From assembly GCA_028871455.1 (NCBI GenBank), contig JAGWNF010000004.1:1-64000 (forward strand): a stretch of DNA of 64,000 nt, written 5' to 3'. The translations under genes were made by a program, and so were the position numbers. Positions within the stretch are counted from its first letter, which is position 1. Each line of letters starts with the position of its first letter. Positions 43,886 to 52,559 of the stretch are shown here, in pieces. The notes below the pieces were generated by a model that made no database searches, was not told the DNA's origin, and worked only from the letters and a program-made list of their open reading frames with translations. This stretch comes from Alphaproteobacteria bacterium. GTDB lineage: Bacteria; Pseudomonadota; Alphaproteobacteria; ATCC43930; CGMCC-115725.

Positions 43886-44563
43886 ATGACGCCCGACCAG
43901 CTACGCGAGTTCTTCCAGCAGTTTCAGGACCATTTGGCACCGAAACTCGATACTTACGAACAGGCAGTGTACCTGTACATCTTCAGACATTCCCGATTCA
44001 TAGGGCAGGATGAGGCGGTACTAAGTTTCAAATCCGCCCGAGCGAGGTTAGCGACCGGGATTGGAGAGCGCGGGAAGCCGATGTCCGAAAGTTCAGTCTA
44101 CAAGCGCCTAGACTCTCTTGAGCAGAAGCACTGCATCACCGTCGTGCAAACCGAGCACAAGGGGAAGCGGATACGGCTTCATCTACCCGGCGAGATCGTC
44201 GGCGTAATCCCTTCCAAGCCGACCACACCGGAGGAAATCGATATAGAGAAAATCGATTTCTTCGACCCTGAGAATAGGTTGGCGATCCTGCAACGAGAAG
44301 GGTTTCGATGCTTCTACACGCTGAAGAAGATCGACGCGAATTCGTTCGTCGTGGATCACGTTGTCTCAAGGCCCGAGGGCAACAATAGCTACCGGAATCT
44401 GGTCGCGGCGTCCCGCGAGGCAAACAACCGAAAAGGTAGTATGCCTGCAGATGACTTCATCAGGCTCCTCTATCGAGACGGCGATCTCAACGAACGGGAG
44501 TTTCGCGGTCGCCTAAAGGCGCTGACCGACCTCAAGCTGGGCCTTCTCAAGCCTGTGCTATAG
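43886..44563 (+). CDS. HTH/HNH-nuclease-like protein
   Basis: 225 residues. N-terminal part (residues 1-105) looks like a winged-helix primase- or replication-type domain: TYEQAVYLYIFRHSRFIGQDEA, SESSVYKRLDSLEQKHCITVVQ. The C-terminal part resembles an HNH nuclease: LQREGFRCFYTLKKID, D157-H158 (FVVDHVVSRPEG), NNSYRNLVAASREANNRKGS with the second His position as N. The usual paired Cys are incomplete (only C142). Codon use is less GC-rich than neighbours. It might be a phage or island remnant with restriction-like defence role; unproved. ATG 43886 lacks a clear ribosome binding site. Confidence 0.75.
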   Translation: MTPDQLREFFQQFQDHLAPKLDTYEQAVYLYIFRHSRFIGQDEAVLSFKSARARLATGIGERGKPMSESSVYKRLDSLEQKHCITVVQTEHKGKRIRLHLPGEIVGVIPSKPTTPEEIDIEKIDFFDPENRLAILQREGFRCFYTLKKIDANSFVVDHVVSRPEGNNSYRNLVAASREANNRKGSMPADDFIRLLYRDGDLNEREFRGRLKALTDLKLGLLKPVL

Positions 44564-44711
44564 GGGAGGTTTCGTGCAGAATTTGCTTCGAGCCAGTCCG
44601 AAAATTCAGTTCGGCTTGATCAATTCGATCAAGGCTTGCTGAGCGGCGAAACTGAAAACAGCGACGGCGTGGTTTGTCTGTTCGCTCCCCCCCTCGCGGT
44701 CTTCCGGACGA

Positions 44712-44879
44712 TTAACGACGCGCGAAGAACCTGAAATAGAAAGCGGCGAACACCAGGACGATCCCGATATTGACCGTCAGCCGCTCCCAGAACCGGTGCT
44801 TGAAGAACACCAAATCGACGCCGACGATCATGGCGATCATTGCCGCCACGTAAAGCACGACAGCAATCTGTCTTGTCAT
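44712..44879 (-). CDS. Small two-helix membrane protein, 55 residues
   Basis: MTRQIAVVLYVAAMIAMIVGVDLVFFKHRFWERLTVNIGIVLVFAAFYFRFFARR: two membrane helices linked by a basic loop (KHRFWERL). GGAAGACGCGAG precedes the ATG at 44879. It sits 46 bp after hicA on the same strand, at the far side of the accessory patch. This form of short membrane protein is common in alphaproteobacteria. Function unknown. Confidence 0.68.
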   Translation of the reverse strand: MTRQIAVVLYVAAMIAMIVGVDLVFFKHRFWERLTVNIGIVLVFAAFYFRFFARR

Positions 44880-44925
44880 CTCGCGTCTTCCGCGTGCGTC
44901 GATGGGTTGGGGTTGATTGTCGAAA

Positions 44926-45162
44926 TCAGAGAAATTGCCTGAACTCCTCGACGGTGAAGCCAGCCTGTTTGATGATGGCGCGGAGCGTTCCAGGTTTGAG
45001 GTCGCGACTGCCGTGGAACGGCACGGTAACGGTTCGCGACGGATCGCCGGGAAGCGTGAGCACATGGTGGCTTCCGACGACGCGGTCGACGACAAAGCCG
45101 GCCCGTTCCAGTGCGCGAATGACTCGTTTTGCGTCGACGACCGAGAGCCGTCCGCCGCTCAT
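44926..45162 (-). CDS. hicA: HicA-family mRNA interferase toxin
   Basis: 78 residues: AKRVIRALERAGFVVDRVVGSHHVLTLPGDPSRTVTVPFHGSRDLKPGTLRAIIKQAGFT covers the HicA double-stranded-RNA-binding-like fold with the catalytic His in GSHH. HicA cleaves mRNA unless bound by HicB. The ATG overlaps the hicB stop as ATGA, so the antitoxin is made first. The toxin motif is intact. Confidence 0.92.
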   Translation of the reverse strand: MSGGRLSVVDAKRVIRALERAGFVVDRVVGSHHVLTLPGDPSRTVTVPFHGSRDLKPGTLRAIIKQAGFTVEEFRQFL

Positions 45163-45392
45163 GCGGAGGCGACGACGGTCACGCGGCGAATTTCAGGCGG
45201 CGTATCGGCGGGAATGTCCAGACGGTGATCCCGGCGAAAATCGAGCACCGCCCGGATCGCTTCTTCCGCGTGAGCGAGCGCCTCTTCCTTGGTGTCGCCT
45301 TCCGTCACCACTTCGGGCAGCGCCGGAACCAGCGCCGTGAAGCCGCCGCCTGCCTGCGGCTCGAGAACGACGGAGAAGCTGTATTGGCGCAT
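45159..45392 (-). CDS. hicB: HicB-family antitoxin (short form)
   Basis: 77 residues: YSFSVVLEPQAGGGFTALVPALPEVVTEGDTKEEALAHAEEAIRAVLDFRRDHRLDIP, the partial RNase H-like HicB fold. The C-terminal DNA-binding domain (HTH or ribbon-helix-helix) found in many HicB is absent, so autoregulation must work another way. First gene of hicB-hicA. Confidence 0.9.
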   Translation of the reverse strand: MRQYSFSVVLEPQAGGGFTALVPALPEVVTEGDTKEEALAHAEEAIRAVLDFRRDHRLDIPADTPPEIRRVTVVASA

Positions 45393-45430
45393 TGGCCGGA
45401 CCTCAATTTGCCGGACGCCAATATAGCACG

Positions 45431-45823
45431 TTACCGCGCCGGCTGCGTCGGCACCTGCTCCCAGGCCTGCGGGCAAGTCCTCACGTACGGGTAATACGCT
45501 TTCTTGGAGCGGCAGTAGTACCAGATGGACGACGGTGCCGGCGGCGCGGCCGGCGCCGGCGCGGTGTAGGGAGCCGGCGTGGCGTACTGAGGCGCGACGT
45601 AAGGATAGGCGTAGGCGTTCGGATACGCGTAGGGATACGGATACGCGTAGGCGTAGGGATAATAGTAGTCGTAGGGATAGCCCCACCACGGACCGAAGCC
45701 GAGCGTGACGCCCCAGCCCCAGCCGCCATGTCCATGGTGCCAGCCGCGCGCGGCCGCGGGATTGACGCCCAGCGACAGGCCGGCTAAAGCGGCGACGGCA
45801 ATCACGGCGCCAAGTTTCTTCAC
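45431..45823 (-). CDS. Exported Tyr/Pro/Gly-rich protein
   Basis: 130 residues: signal peptide (KKLGAVIAVAALAGLSLGVNPAAA), a Gly/His/Trp part (RGWHHGHGGWGWGV), then a tract of Tyr-Ala-Tyr-Pro units (YYYPYAYAYPYPYAY-type) and a C-terminal Cys pair domain (SIWYYCRSKKAYYPYVRTCPQAWEQVP), the end of a family often found in secreted alphaproteobacterial proteins. The DNA of the Tyr-Pro tract is a degenerate 6-bp-unit tandem (about 45595-45665). GTG 45823 follows GGAGG. Confidence 0.78.
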   Translation of the reverse strand: MKKLGAVIAVAALAGLSLGVNPAAARGWHHGHGGWGWGVTLGFGPWWGYPYDYYYPYAYAYPYPYAYPNAYAYPYVAPQYATPAPYTAPAPAAPPAPSSIWYYCRSKKAYYPYVRTCPQAWEQVPTQPAR

Positions 45824-45873
45824 GCGCGCCTCCACCGATCGGACAAACCATAGGCAGGCTGCGCCGGCGGCCC

Positions 45874-45887
45874 TTGATGCAGATCAA
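45874..45887. promoter_or_regulatory. FNR/FixK-type box TTGATGCAGATCAA
   Basis: A perfect TTGAT-N4-ATCAA between divergent genes: 104 bp before the Spy-like gene start and 50 bp from the PY-rich gene start, so it could serve either. Confidence 0.58.
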
Positions 45888-45991
45888 GGCCCGGCGGCCG
45901 CCGACCTCCCTACCCTTGCAGCGGCCCGGATGCCGCGCGGCGCGAACACCGTCCGGCCCGCCGTGCAACCGTCACCGCCCGAGGGATCGCC

Positions 45992-46507
45992 ATGAAGCGC
46001 ACACGTGCAAGCTCGCGAACCATACCGGTCATCGCCTTAAGTCTCGTCGCGGCCGTCGCCTTCGCGGCACCGGCGGCGCTGGCGCAGACCGCCGCGCCGA
46101 CGGCGACCCATGCGGCGCCCAAAGCCGGTCCCGATCCCTATATCGAGGGCCAGATCGCGTTCCTTAAAGCCGCGCTCGAAATCACGCCGGCGCAAGAGGC
46201 GCAGTGGGATAAGGTCGCGGCGGTGATGCGCGAGAACAATCGCGAGACCCAGCAGGTCTACGACAAGCTCCAGTCAACACCGGAGCCGACCGAAACCGCG
46301 GTGCAGCGGATCGAATCCCATGTGCGGCTGGCCGAGCTGAGCGTCCGCGAAGGCAAGCGGTTCCTCGAGGCGTTCCGGCCGCTCTATGCCAGCCTGTCCA
46401 AGGACCAGAAGGCCACCGCCGACGAGCTCATCAGCCAGACGGGGAACCCGGGGGCGAACACCGCCGCGCCGCCGCCGCCGAACGAGCCGCCGCCCGCGGC
46501 GCGCTAG
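45992..46507 (+). CDS. Spy/CpxP-like LTXXQ-motif periplasmic protein
   Basis: 171 residues: signal peptide (TIPVIALSLVAAVAFAAPAALA), then a long alpha-helical part DPYIEGQIAFLKAALEITPAQEAQWDKVAAVMREN (partial) whose L-x-I-T-P-A-Q-E-x-x-W matches the LTXXQ family, a second helix with RLAELSVREGKRFLEAFRPLYASLSKDQKATAD, and a Pro-rich tail. Spy-like proteins are periplasmic chaperones or stress sensors. GAGGGAT precedes the ATG. May be oxygen-controlled via the adjacent FNR-type box. Confidence 0.85.
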   Translation: MKRTRASSRTIPVIALSLVAAVAFAAPAALAQTAAPTATHAAPKAGPDPYIEGQIAFLKAALEITPAQEAQWDKVAAVMRENNRETQQVYDKLQSTPEPTETAVQRIESHVRLAELSVREGKRFLEAFRPLYASLSKDQKATADELISQTGNPGANTAAPPPPNEPPPAAR

Positions 46508-46636
46508 CGCGCGCCGGCCGCCGCCCGGCTCCGTGACATTGCTGTGGCCGACTCCGGCGCGGCGAGTCGTCATTTACGCCGAGGCCGACTCACTATAAGG
46601 CAAGAGCGTTCGTCACCAGCATATGAGGTCTCAGCC

Positions 46637-46909
46637 ATGAACAAGCAGGGCTTGATCGAGGCCGTCGCGTCGAGCACGCAACTGAAGAAGGTGCGAGCCG
46701 AAGGCGCGGTCGATGCGGTGCTCGACTGCATCAGCGGCGCCTTGAAGAAAGGCAACGACGTGCGGCTCGTCGGTTTCGGCACTTTCCGCGTCGCGCAACG
46801 CGCGGCGAGCGAAGGCCGGAACCCGCGCACCGGCGAGACGATCCAGATCGCCGCGCGCAAGGTGCCGCGCTTCCGCGCCGGCAAAGAGCTGAAGGAAGCC
46901 GTCGGCTAG
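46637..46909 (+). CDS. HU-family DNA-binding protein
   Basis: 90 residues, full length: MNKQGLIEAVASSTQLKKVRAEGAVDAVLDCISGALKKGNDVRLVGFGTFRVAQRAASEGRNPRTGETIQIAARKVPRFRAGKELKEAVG is the HU fold with the GFGTF and RNPRTG motifs of the DNA-bending arms (first and last blocks quoted in short form here: NKQGLIEAV, GRNPRTGETIQI, PRFRAGKELK). It packages chromosomal DNA. The ATG at 46637 is preceded by AGGTCTCAGCC. Single gene. Confidence 0.94.
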   Translation: MNKQGLIEAVASSTQLKKVRAEGAVDAVLDCISGALKKGNDVRLVGFGTFRVAQRAASEGRNPRTGETIQIAARKVPRFRAGKELKEAVG

Positions 46910-46993
46910 CATCAGCCGCGCCTTCCGGCCGCTTGATTCAAGGCGCGCGTCTGCGCGCCGGGGGGATTTGATTCGCGATCGTTCCGCCGCGCG

Positions 46994-47749
46994 TCAAGGT
47001 GTCGACGTATGGCTTTTGATCCAGCCGACGACGATGGGCACGACTTCGTTTTCGACGCCGTAATAGCCGTGCGCCGAAAGGCCGCCGCAGGGATTGCCCT
47101 TGGTCATGCCGCCCGCCACGAAGACAAGCTGTTTCTCCGGCGCGGCGGCGAGCAACGCCAGCGCCGGCGCGGCGCCTGACGGTGGACTTTGGTGGCACCC
47201 GTCATCGCGGTTGTGCACAATCAGCGTCGGCACCGCGATCAACTCCAGCGACACGCGATCCATGCCGTTGTTCCAGACCGACGACGTCAGCACTACGCCG
47301 GCCAACGACGCCAGGCCGAGCCGAGCCGCGCCGTTGGCGGCGGAGATCGAGCCGTGGTTGGTGCCGACCAACCAGACCGGCACCGGCGCCTTGGACTTGA
47401 GGAAGGCAACGACAGCGGCGAGATCCTGGGCGGCATCGGCGCCCGCGCGATAGCCAGTCGACAGGCCGCTGGCTTGGTCCGACGGCGCGTCGATCACCGC
47501 CACGCTGATGCCCTGCGCCGCGAATTCGCCGCGCACGCGCAGCAGGAAATTGCCCTGCGTCATCGCGATGACGCCGACGTCGCCGGGAAACAGCACGGCG
47601 CTAGCCACCGGCGACGCTGCCGGCTGGAACAGGATCGGCACCGTGACGCCGGGCCGGCTTTGCAACTCGACGCGGTCCTCGGCGGCGGCATGGCCGGCAG
47701 CGACGACCGCCAAGACGGTGACAAGCGGAACGGCGGCGCGGAAACGCAT
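46994..47749 (-). CDS. Exported alpha/beta-hydrolase-like protein with altered nucleophile
   Basis: 251 residues: signal peptide (RFRAAVPLVTVLAVVAAGHAAA) then an alpha/beta-hydrolase fold: AVLFPGDVGVIAMTQGNFLLRVRGEFA, VAVIDAPSD, VPVWLVGTNHGSISAANGAARLG, PTLIVHNRDDGC. The nucleophile elbow G-x-S-x-G reads G-T-N-H-G, so Asn replaces the Ser; relatives have GTSRGT at this place. The Asp of the acid loop is present. It may be inactive or use a neighbouring Ser. ATG 47749 follows AAGGGG. Confidence 0.8.
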   Translation of the reverse strand: MRFRAAVPLVTVLAVVAAGHAAAEDRVELQSRPGVTVPILFQPAASPVASAVLFPGDVGVIAMTQGNFLLRVRGEFAAQGISVAVIDAPSDQASGLSTGYRAGADAAQDLAAVVAFLKSKAPVPVWLVGTNHGSISAANGAARLGLASLAGVVLTSSVWNNGMDRVSLELIAVPTLIVHNRDDGCHQSPPSGAAPALALLAAAPEKQLVFVAGGMTKGNPCGGLSAHGYYGVENEVVPIVVGWIKSHTSTP

Positions 47750-47843
47750 GACCCCTTCCCCTTTTCCCCGGCTCATCCTAGCGGGCGGCGCGCCGGCCGG
47801 CGAGAGCGACGCGGTTCACGCCACCTTGTGGCGGAACATCTCT

Positions 47844-48590
47844 CTAACCGGCCGGTGCGATGACGGTCTCGCCGTCGATTTGCTCAATTGCCTCGATGCG
47901 GCCGTCGCGTAGGCTGACCAGCCGGTCGAAACGGCGAAAGATCGATTCGTCGTGCGTCACCACCAGAACGGCCGCCTCGTGATCGCGGGCGATGCGGCTA
48001 AGCAGATCCATCACCACGTGTGCGCGTGCAGAATCGAGCGGCGCCGTCGGCTCGTCTGCCAAGATAATGCGCGGACCGTTGGCCAGCGCGCGGGCGACTG
48101 CGACGCGCTGCGCCTCGCCGCCCGACATCTCGCCCGGATAAGCATGGCGGCGATGGCCGACCTCCAGATAGTCCAGTAACCCGTCGGCGCGAGCGCGCGC
48201 CTGCCGCCATGGCACGCCGGCGAGCTCCATCGCCTCGACCACGTTCTCCGTCGCATCGAGAAACGGCAGCAAGTTGTGGGTCTGGAAGATGAAGCCGATC
48301 TTGGTCAGTCGCAGCCGGCGCAGGTCGCGCCGCAGCCAGTGGCCGTCATAGACGAGGTCGCCGTCGAGGCGCATCCACCCGGCGCTCGGCTCGCTGACGC
48401 AGGCGATCAGATTCAGCAAAGTGCTCTTGCCCGACCCCGACGGTCCCCGAAGACCGATGATCTCGCCGGCATACACGTCAAGCTCGACATCGACCAGCGC
48501 GTCGACGCGGGCCGTGCCCGTGCCGAAATGCTTGCTGACGCCGCGCAGTTCGACGCGCCGCCGTCGATCGGTCTGCAGCGTATCAGCCAC
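47844..48590 (-). CDS. ABC exporter ATP-binding protein (MacB/LolD type)
   Basis: 248 residues with Walker A GPSGSGKST, Q-loop FQTHNLLPFLDA, signature MSGGEAQRVAVARAL, Walker B IILADEPTAPLD (S replaced by P before LD), and H-loop VTHDESIF. The D-A-L-x-x-V-x-L start and short length place it with LolD/MacB-type exporters. GTG start overlaps the FtsX-type permease stop by 8 bp. Last gene of a four-gene efflux operon. Confidence 0.92.
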   Translation of the reverse strand: MADTLQTDRRRRVELRGVSKHFGTGTARVDALVDVELDVYAGEIIGLRGPSGSGKSTLLNLIACVSEPSAGWMRLDGDLVYDGHWLRRDLRRLRLTKIGFIFQTHNLLPFLDATENVVEAMELAGVPWRQARARADGLLDYLEVGHRRHAYPGEMSGGEAQRVAVARALANGPRIILADEPTAPLDSARAHVVMDLLSRIARDHEAAVLVVTHDESIFRRFDRLVSLRDGRIEAIEQIDGETVIAPAG

Positions 48591-49725
48591 TGGCGAGCGC
48601 CTCCGCGGGATCGACCTTCACCGCCGCCCGCACGCCGAGCACCGAGCCGGCAAGACAAACCGCGATAACGATGAGGAACACGATCATGAGATCGCGCGGC
48701 TCGAGCTGAACGCGCCGCGGAAAATGATTCTTGGTCAGCTCGATCAGCGTCAAGCCGATCCCATAACCGACGACGCCCAGCGTAAGCGCCTGCTGGATGA
48801 TCAGCGCGACGATCGTGCGGTCGGGCGCACCGATGAACTTCAGCGTGGCGATCGACCGCAGTTTATCCATGGTCAACGTATAGATGATGAGCGCGATGAT
48901 GACCGCCGAGACGGTGATCAAGATCACCATGAACAGGCCGATCTGGCGCTGCATCTTTTCAATGACGAATTGGGTGAGATAGCTCTCCTCCTGGGATTCG
49001 GGCACAGCCGCGAGGTGCTTCCAGCGGCTGATGTCCTGCGCCACGGTCCGCGCCGAAGCGCCGGGCTCGAGCCGCACCAGAACCGCATTGATGTCGGTGG
49101 TCGTCGGTGGATTGCGCTTGGCCGCGTGTTCCCGCCGCTCGAGGGCCGGCGGCACGGCGAATTGCAGCGCCTGGGCATCGAGCAGATTGATCCATGCCAT
49201 CGGATCGCCGGCCGAGTTCACCATGCCGCGCGTCAGCCCGACGACGGTATAGGGATCGCGGTAAGGTCCGAGTGGAATGCGCTCGCCGAGCCTCAGGCCC
49301 GAAGACGCATCGACGACGATCTGATAGTGGCTTTCGGTCAGGCCGTGGCCGGCGGTCAACGCGCGCGGTCCGCCGGGCCGGCCGGGCTCATAGCCCTCGA
49401 GATAGAGCCGCACCGGCTTGCCACCGACGGTGGTCTGCGCCGTCTGGAAGGTGACGGAACCGGCCGCCGCGACGCCGGGAATGCGCCGGACGAGATCGCG
49501 TGTATCGCGCGGAATGCGCGACGGCTCGGCAAAGGGACCGAAGGTGCGCGGCTGAACCACCCAGAGCGTCGCCCCCTCGGCGCGCGGCAGCGCCAGGGCG
49601 TCGGCCAGCGCGCCTTCGTAGATACCGGTCATGACGATCACCACGCCAAGCAGCAGACCGATGCCGAACACCGTCAGCGCGAAGCGCAGTTTATTGCGGC
49701 GGACGTCGCGCAGCGCAAGGTTCAT
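48583..49725 (-). CDS. FtsX/MacB-type ABC permease
   Basis: 380 residues: N-terminal membrane helix (RFALTVFGIGLLLGVVIVMTGIY), a large periplasmic domain to about 250, then three helices (LFMVILITVSAVIIALIIYTL, VALIIQQALTLGVVGYGIGLTLI, LMIVFLIVIAVCLAGSVLGV), the MacB/DevC layout. ATG overlaps the HlyD gene stop. It couples with the ABC protein downstream to power export. Confidence 0.9.
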   Translation of the reverse strand: MNLALRDVRRNKLRFALTVFGIGLLLGVVIVMTGIYEGALADALALPRAEGATLWVVQPRTFGPFAEPSRIPRDTRDLVRRIPGVAAAGSVTFQTAQTTVGGKPVRLYLEGYEPGRPGGPRALTAGHGLTESHYQIVVDASSGLRLGERIPLGPYRDPYTVVGLTRGMVNSAGDPMAWINLLDAQALQFAVPPALERREHAAKRNPPTTTDINAVLVRLEPGASARTVAQDISRWKHLAAVPESQEESYLTQFVIEKMQRQIGLFMVILITVSAVIIALIIYTLTMDKLRSIATLKFIGAPDRTIVALIIQQALTLGVVGYGIGLTLIELTKNHFPRRVQLEPRDLMIVFLIVIAVCLAGSVLGVRAAVKVDPAEALASG

Positions 49726-50981
49726 GGCGCGCTCGTCGCGGCGCGGGCGCGCTCCCCGACGCGCAGGTTCGATTGCGGCAGCACGACAGATGCGCCGTCA
49801 GGCACGCCCGCCAGCACCGGCAAGCCGCCGTTCAGGAGTTCCGGCCCGAACGTGACCGCATGTTTGGCGAGCCTGCCGTTCTCGAGCGTCCAGACCACAC
49901 CCTTGCCGTCGGCGAGATTGGCGACGGCGGTCTGCGGCACGACGACGGCCCGCGCTACCGTGCCCGTGGTGATATAGACTTCGGCTTGCTCGGCGAGATG
50001 GATGCGGGCGGGAATTTGGTCGAAGGTCACGTCGACCAGCCGCTCCTCGTTCACGGCGTCGCTCTGGATCTCGATCCGGGCGACGTGGCCAGAAAAGCGC
50101 TTGCCCGAATCAGAACGCAGCGCGATCTCCGCCGGCTGGCCGACGTGCAGGCGGCCAGCCAGCCGCTCGTCGACGTAGCCCACTGCCCAGACCGTATTCG
50201 CCTCGACCAGCGTGAATACCGATTGGCCCGGATTGACGCCGCTGCCGAGCTCCAGATTACGCGAGATCACCCAGCCGTCGTAGGGCGCGGTGAGCATATA
50301 ATTCGCCAGCGTGGCTTCTTCGAAGGCCTGTTGCGCCTCGGCCGATTGCAGCGCCGCTTCGGCCTGCGTCAGCTCGCTGCGGGCGACGGCGACGTTGGCG
50401 GTACCGACGCGGACGGCGGCTTCGTCGGTCTGCGCCGCTTCGGTCGACACCACGCCGCTCTTAACAAGGCGCGCATCGCGCGCACTGATGCGCGCCGCAT
50501 TGGTCAGGTTGGCCGTCGTACTGGCGATGTCGGCGTTCGCCTTCACGATGGCGGCTTGTGCCTGGGCGACGTTGGCTTTGGCCACAGCGACCTGCGCCGC
50601 GACGTCGCGGGCATCGAGCCGCGCGAGAACCTGGCCGGCATGAACCCGATCGCCCTGGTCGGCATCGAGCCCGACCAGCACGCCGGCAACCTTGAAGCCG
50701 ACATTCGATTCGACGCGCGCGCCGACCACGCCGAGGCCGAAGACCTGCTCTTGCACGTTCGACTGCACCGGCGCCAACGCCACCGTGACCGGACTGAAAA
50801 ACGCACGCCAGAGCACGAAGGCAAGAACGAGGATGACGGCAACGATCACGGCGATCCAGAGCTGCCGGCGGCGTTCCGGTGATCTCCACCCGGTCGGCGG
50901 CGCCTCCGGTTTCGTGGCTTTGTCGGTGACCGGCGCCAGGCTCGGCAACGACGGCAGTATCTTTTTGACGATCGTTTCCAT
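49722..50981 (-). CDS. Periplasmic adaptor (HlyD/MacA-type, ABC efflux)
   Basis: 419 residues: cytoplasmic Lys/Pro-rich N-end, one membrane helix (IAVIVAVILVLAFVLW, about 43-60), then lipoyl, hairpin and barrel parts: VAGVLVGLDADQGDRVHAGQVLARLDA, a long helical hairpin (VAKANVAQAQAAIVKANADIASTT), NYMLTAPYDGWVISRNLELG and the C-terminal VVVPQTAVANLADGKGVVW. It connects the MacB-like pump to the TolC-type channel. It starts 12 bp after the TolC-like gene. Confidence 0.92.
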   Translation of the reverse strand: METIVKKILPSLPSLAPVTDKATKPEAPPTGWRSPERRRQLWIAVIVAVILVLAFVLWRAFFSPVTVALAPVQSNVQEQVFGLGVVGARVESNVGFKVAGVLVGLDADQGDRVHAGQVLARLDARDVAAQVAVAKANVAQAQAAIVKANADIASTTANLTNAARISARDARLVKSGVVSTEAAQTDEAAVRVGTANVAVARSELTQAEAALQSAEAQQAFEEATLANYMLTAPYDGWVISRNLELGSGVNPGQSVFTLVEANTVWAVGYVDERLAGRLHVGQPAEIALRSDSGKRFSGHVARIEIQSDAVNEERLVDVTFDQIPARIHLAEQAEVYITTGTVARAVVVPQTAVANLADGKGVVWTLENGRLAKHAVTFGPELLNGGLPVLAGVPDGASVVLPQSNLRVGERARAATSAP

Positions 50982-50993
50982 CGGATGACTCCT

Positions 50994-52499
50994 TCAGGGC
51001 GCCGGATTACCGGCAGCCCGGCGGCCGCCGGCGAGCGCCTGTTCCTCCGTCCAGCCGCCGCCCATGGCGACGAAGAGCTGCGCCGTATCGAGATCGCGTT
51101 GCGCGACGGCGCGCGCGTAACCGATGCGCGCCTGTTGATAGCTGCGCTCGGCATCGATCAGCTTGAGGATGTCGACCTTGCCGGCGTCGTAGCCCAGCCG
51201 CTGGAGCGAGCGCGACGTGTCGGCGACGGTGAGCGCCTGGCGCTGCGCCTCGACGAGCCGGGCATCGTGATCGAGCGCGCGCAACGCATCGGCGACCTGG
51301 CCGAAGGCCTGTACCACGACCTGCCGGTACGTGGCCGCCGATGCGCGGAATGCGTCGACCGCGCCCTGCTTCTGCGCTTCGAGCGCGCCGCCGTGGAAGA
51401 TCGGCGCGGTGATGCCGCCCAGCATGGACCAGACCAGACCACGCTGATTGAACAATGAATCGGGATCGACGGCGGCGGTGGCGAGCGACGCGGAGAGATT
51501 GACGCTCGGATACATCTGGCCGGTCGCGACGCCGATGGCGGCGCTGGCTGCGTGAAGCTGCGCTTCGGCGGCGAGGATGTCCGGCCGCTGATGGACGAGC
51601 GCCGAGGGCACGCTGATCGGCAAGTCGGCCGGCAGCGTGAAATCGCTCAAGACGAACGCGGGCGGCGACCATTCCGCCGGATACTTGCCGATCAGCGTGG
51701 TTAAGGCGTCCTCGGCAACCGCGAGCTGCTGCTGGAGCGGCGGCAGCAGCGCTCGATCACCGGTGAGCTGGCTTTCGGCGATCAGCACGTCGGTGCGTGG
51801 CGCGCGGCCGGCGGCGAACTTCTCGCGCACCAGCGCGAGGTTCTTCTCGTCATCGGCGACGATGTCGGCGACGGCATCGGCCTGAGCGCGGTCGGACGCC
51901 ATCGTCAGCGCTTCGGTGACGACGTCGCCGGTGATCGTGAGCTGCGCCGCCGCCAGCTCGTAGGCCTGATACTGCGCCAGCGACGCCGCCTGCTCAACAC
52001 GCCGGGCGGTGGTACCGAACACGTCGGGTGAGAAGCTCGCAAGCGGACCGACAGTGTAGAGATTGTAGACCGGCAGATGCTTCGTCGGCTGCTGGCCGAG
52101 CAGGTTCGCCGGTCCCTGCTGGCGCTCCGCGGTTGCGGAAAGATCGAGCTGTGGGTAATAGGCGCCGCGCGTCTGTGCCACGGATTCTTGCGCTTGTGCC
52201 AGCGTCGCCTGGGCCGCTGCGATCGTAGGACTGTCTGCGACCGCTTGGCGGACCACTTCGTCGAGCGCCGGCGCGTGAAAGAGCTGATACCACGCGGCAG
52301 GAACGGCCGCGCCGCTCACCAGGCGTTGCGCGGGTTCGTTCTTGCCCGGCGCCAGGTCGAGGCTGACCTTTTGCGGCGTGTAGGCCGTGACGGTCGGCGG
52401 CGGCGGACGCACAAAATCCGGTCCAACTTCGCAGCCCGCCAACAGAACGGCAGCGGCGAGCGCGACACACCGCGAAAGCTGCGGCAGGTTCGAAATCAC
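50994..52499 (-). CDS. Outer-membrane efflux lipoprotein (TolC/NodT type)
   Basis: 501 residues with a lipobox VLLAGCEVGPDF. Two TolC-type repeats follow: PAAWYQLFHAPALDEVVRQAVADSPTIAAAQATLAQA and LPISVPSALVHQRPDILAAEAQLHAASAAIGVATGQMYPSVNLSASL, typical of NodT-type outer-membrane channels. GTG start at 52499. First gene of the operon TolC-HlyD-FtsX-ABC; an FNR-type box with one changed base lies 61 bp upstream. Confidence 0.92.
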   Translation of the reverse strand: MISNLPQLSRCVALAAAVLLAGCEVGPDFVRPPPPTVTAYTPQKVSLDLAPGKNEPAQRLVSGAAVPAAWYQLFHAPALDEVVRQAVADSPTIAAAQATLAQAQESVAQTRGAYYPQLDLSATAERQQGPANLLGQQPTKHLPVYNLYTVGPLASFSPDVFGTTARRVEQAASLAQYQAYELAAAQLTITGDVVTEALTMASDRAQADAVADIVADDEKNLALVREKFAAGRAPRTDVLIAESQLTGDRALLPPLQQQLAVAEDALTTLIGKYPAEWSPPAFVLSDFTLPADLPISVPSALVHQRPDILAAEAQLHAASAAIGVATGQMYPSVNLSASLATAAVDPDSLFNQRGLVWSMLGGITAPIFHGGALEAQKQGAVDAFRASAATYRQVVVQAFGQVADALRALDHDARLVEAQRQALTVADTSRSLQRLGYDAGKVDILKLIDAERSYQQARIGYARAVAQRDLDTAQLFVAMGGGWTEEQALAGGRRAAGNPAP

Positions 52500-52559
52500 A
52501 GGCGGAATCCACAGGTTGTTGGCCTGACGGATACGCTATCTCTCGATGGCCTCGGTACC

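Noticed and set aside
45595-45665. Short tandem repeat array of about 6-bp units
   Set aside because: It encodes the Tyr-Ala-Tyr-Pro repeats of the secreted protein, so it is a coding repeat, not a CRISPR or satellite.
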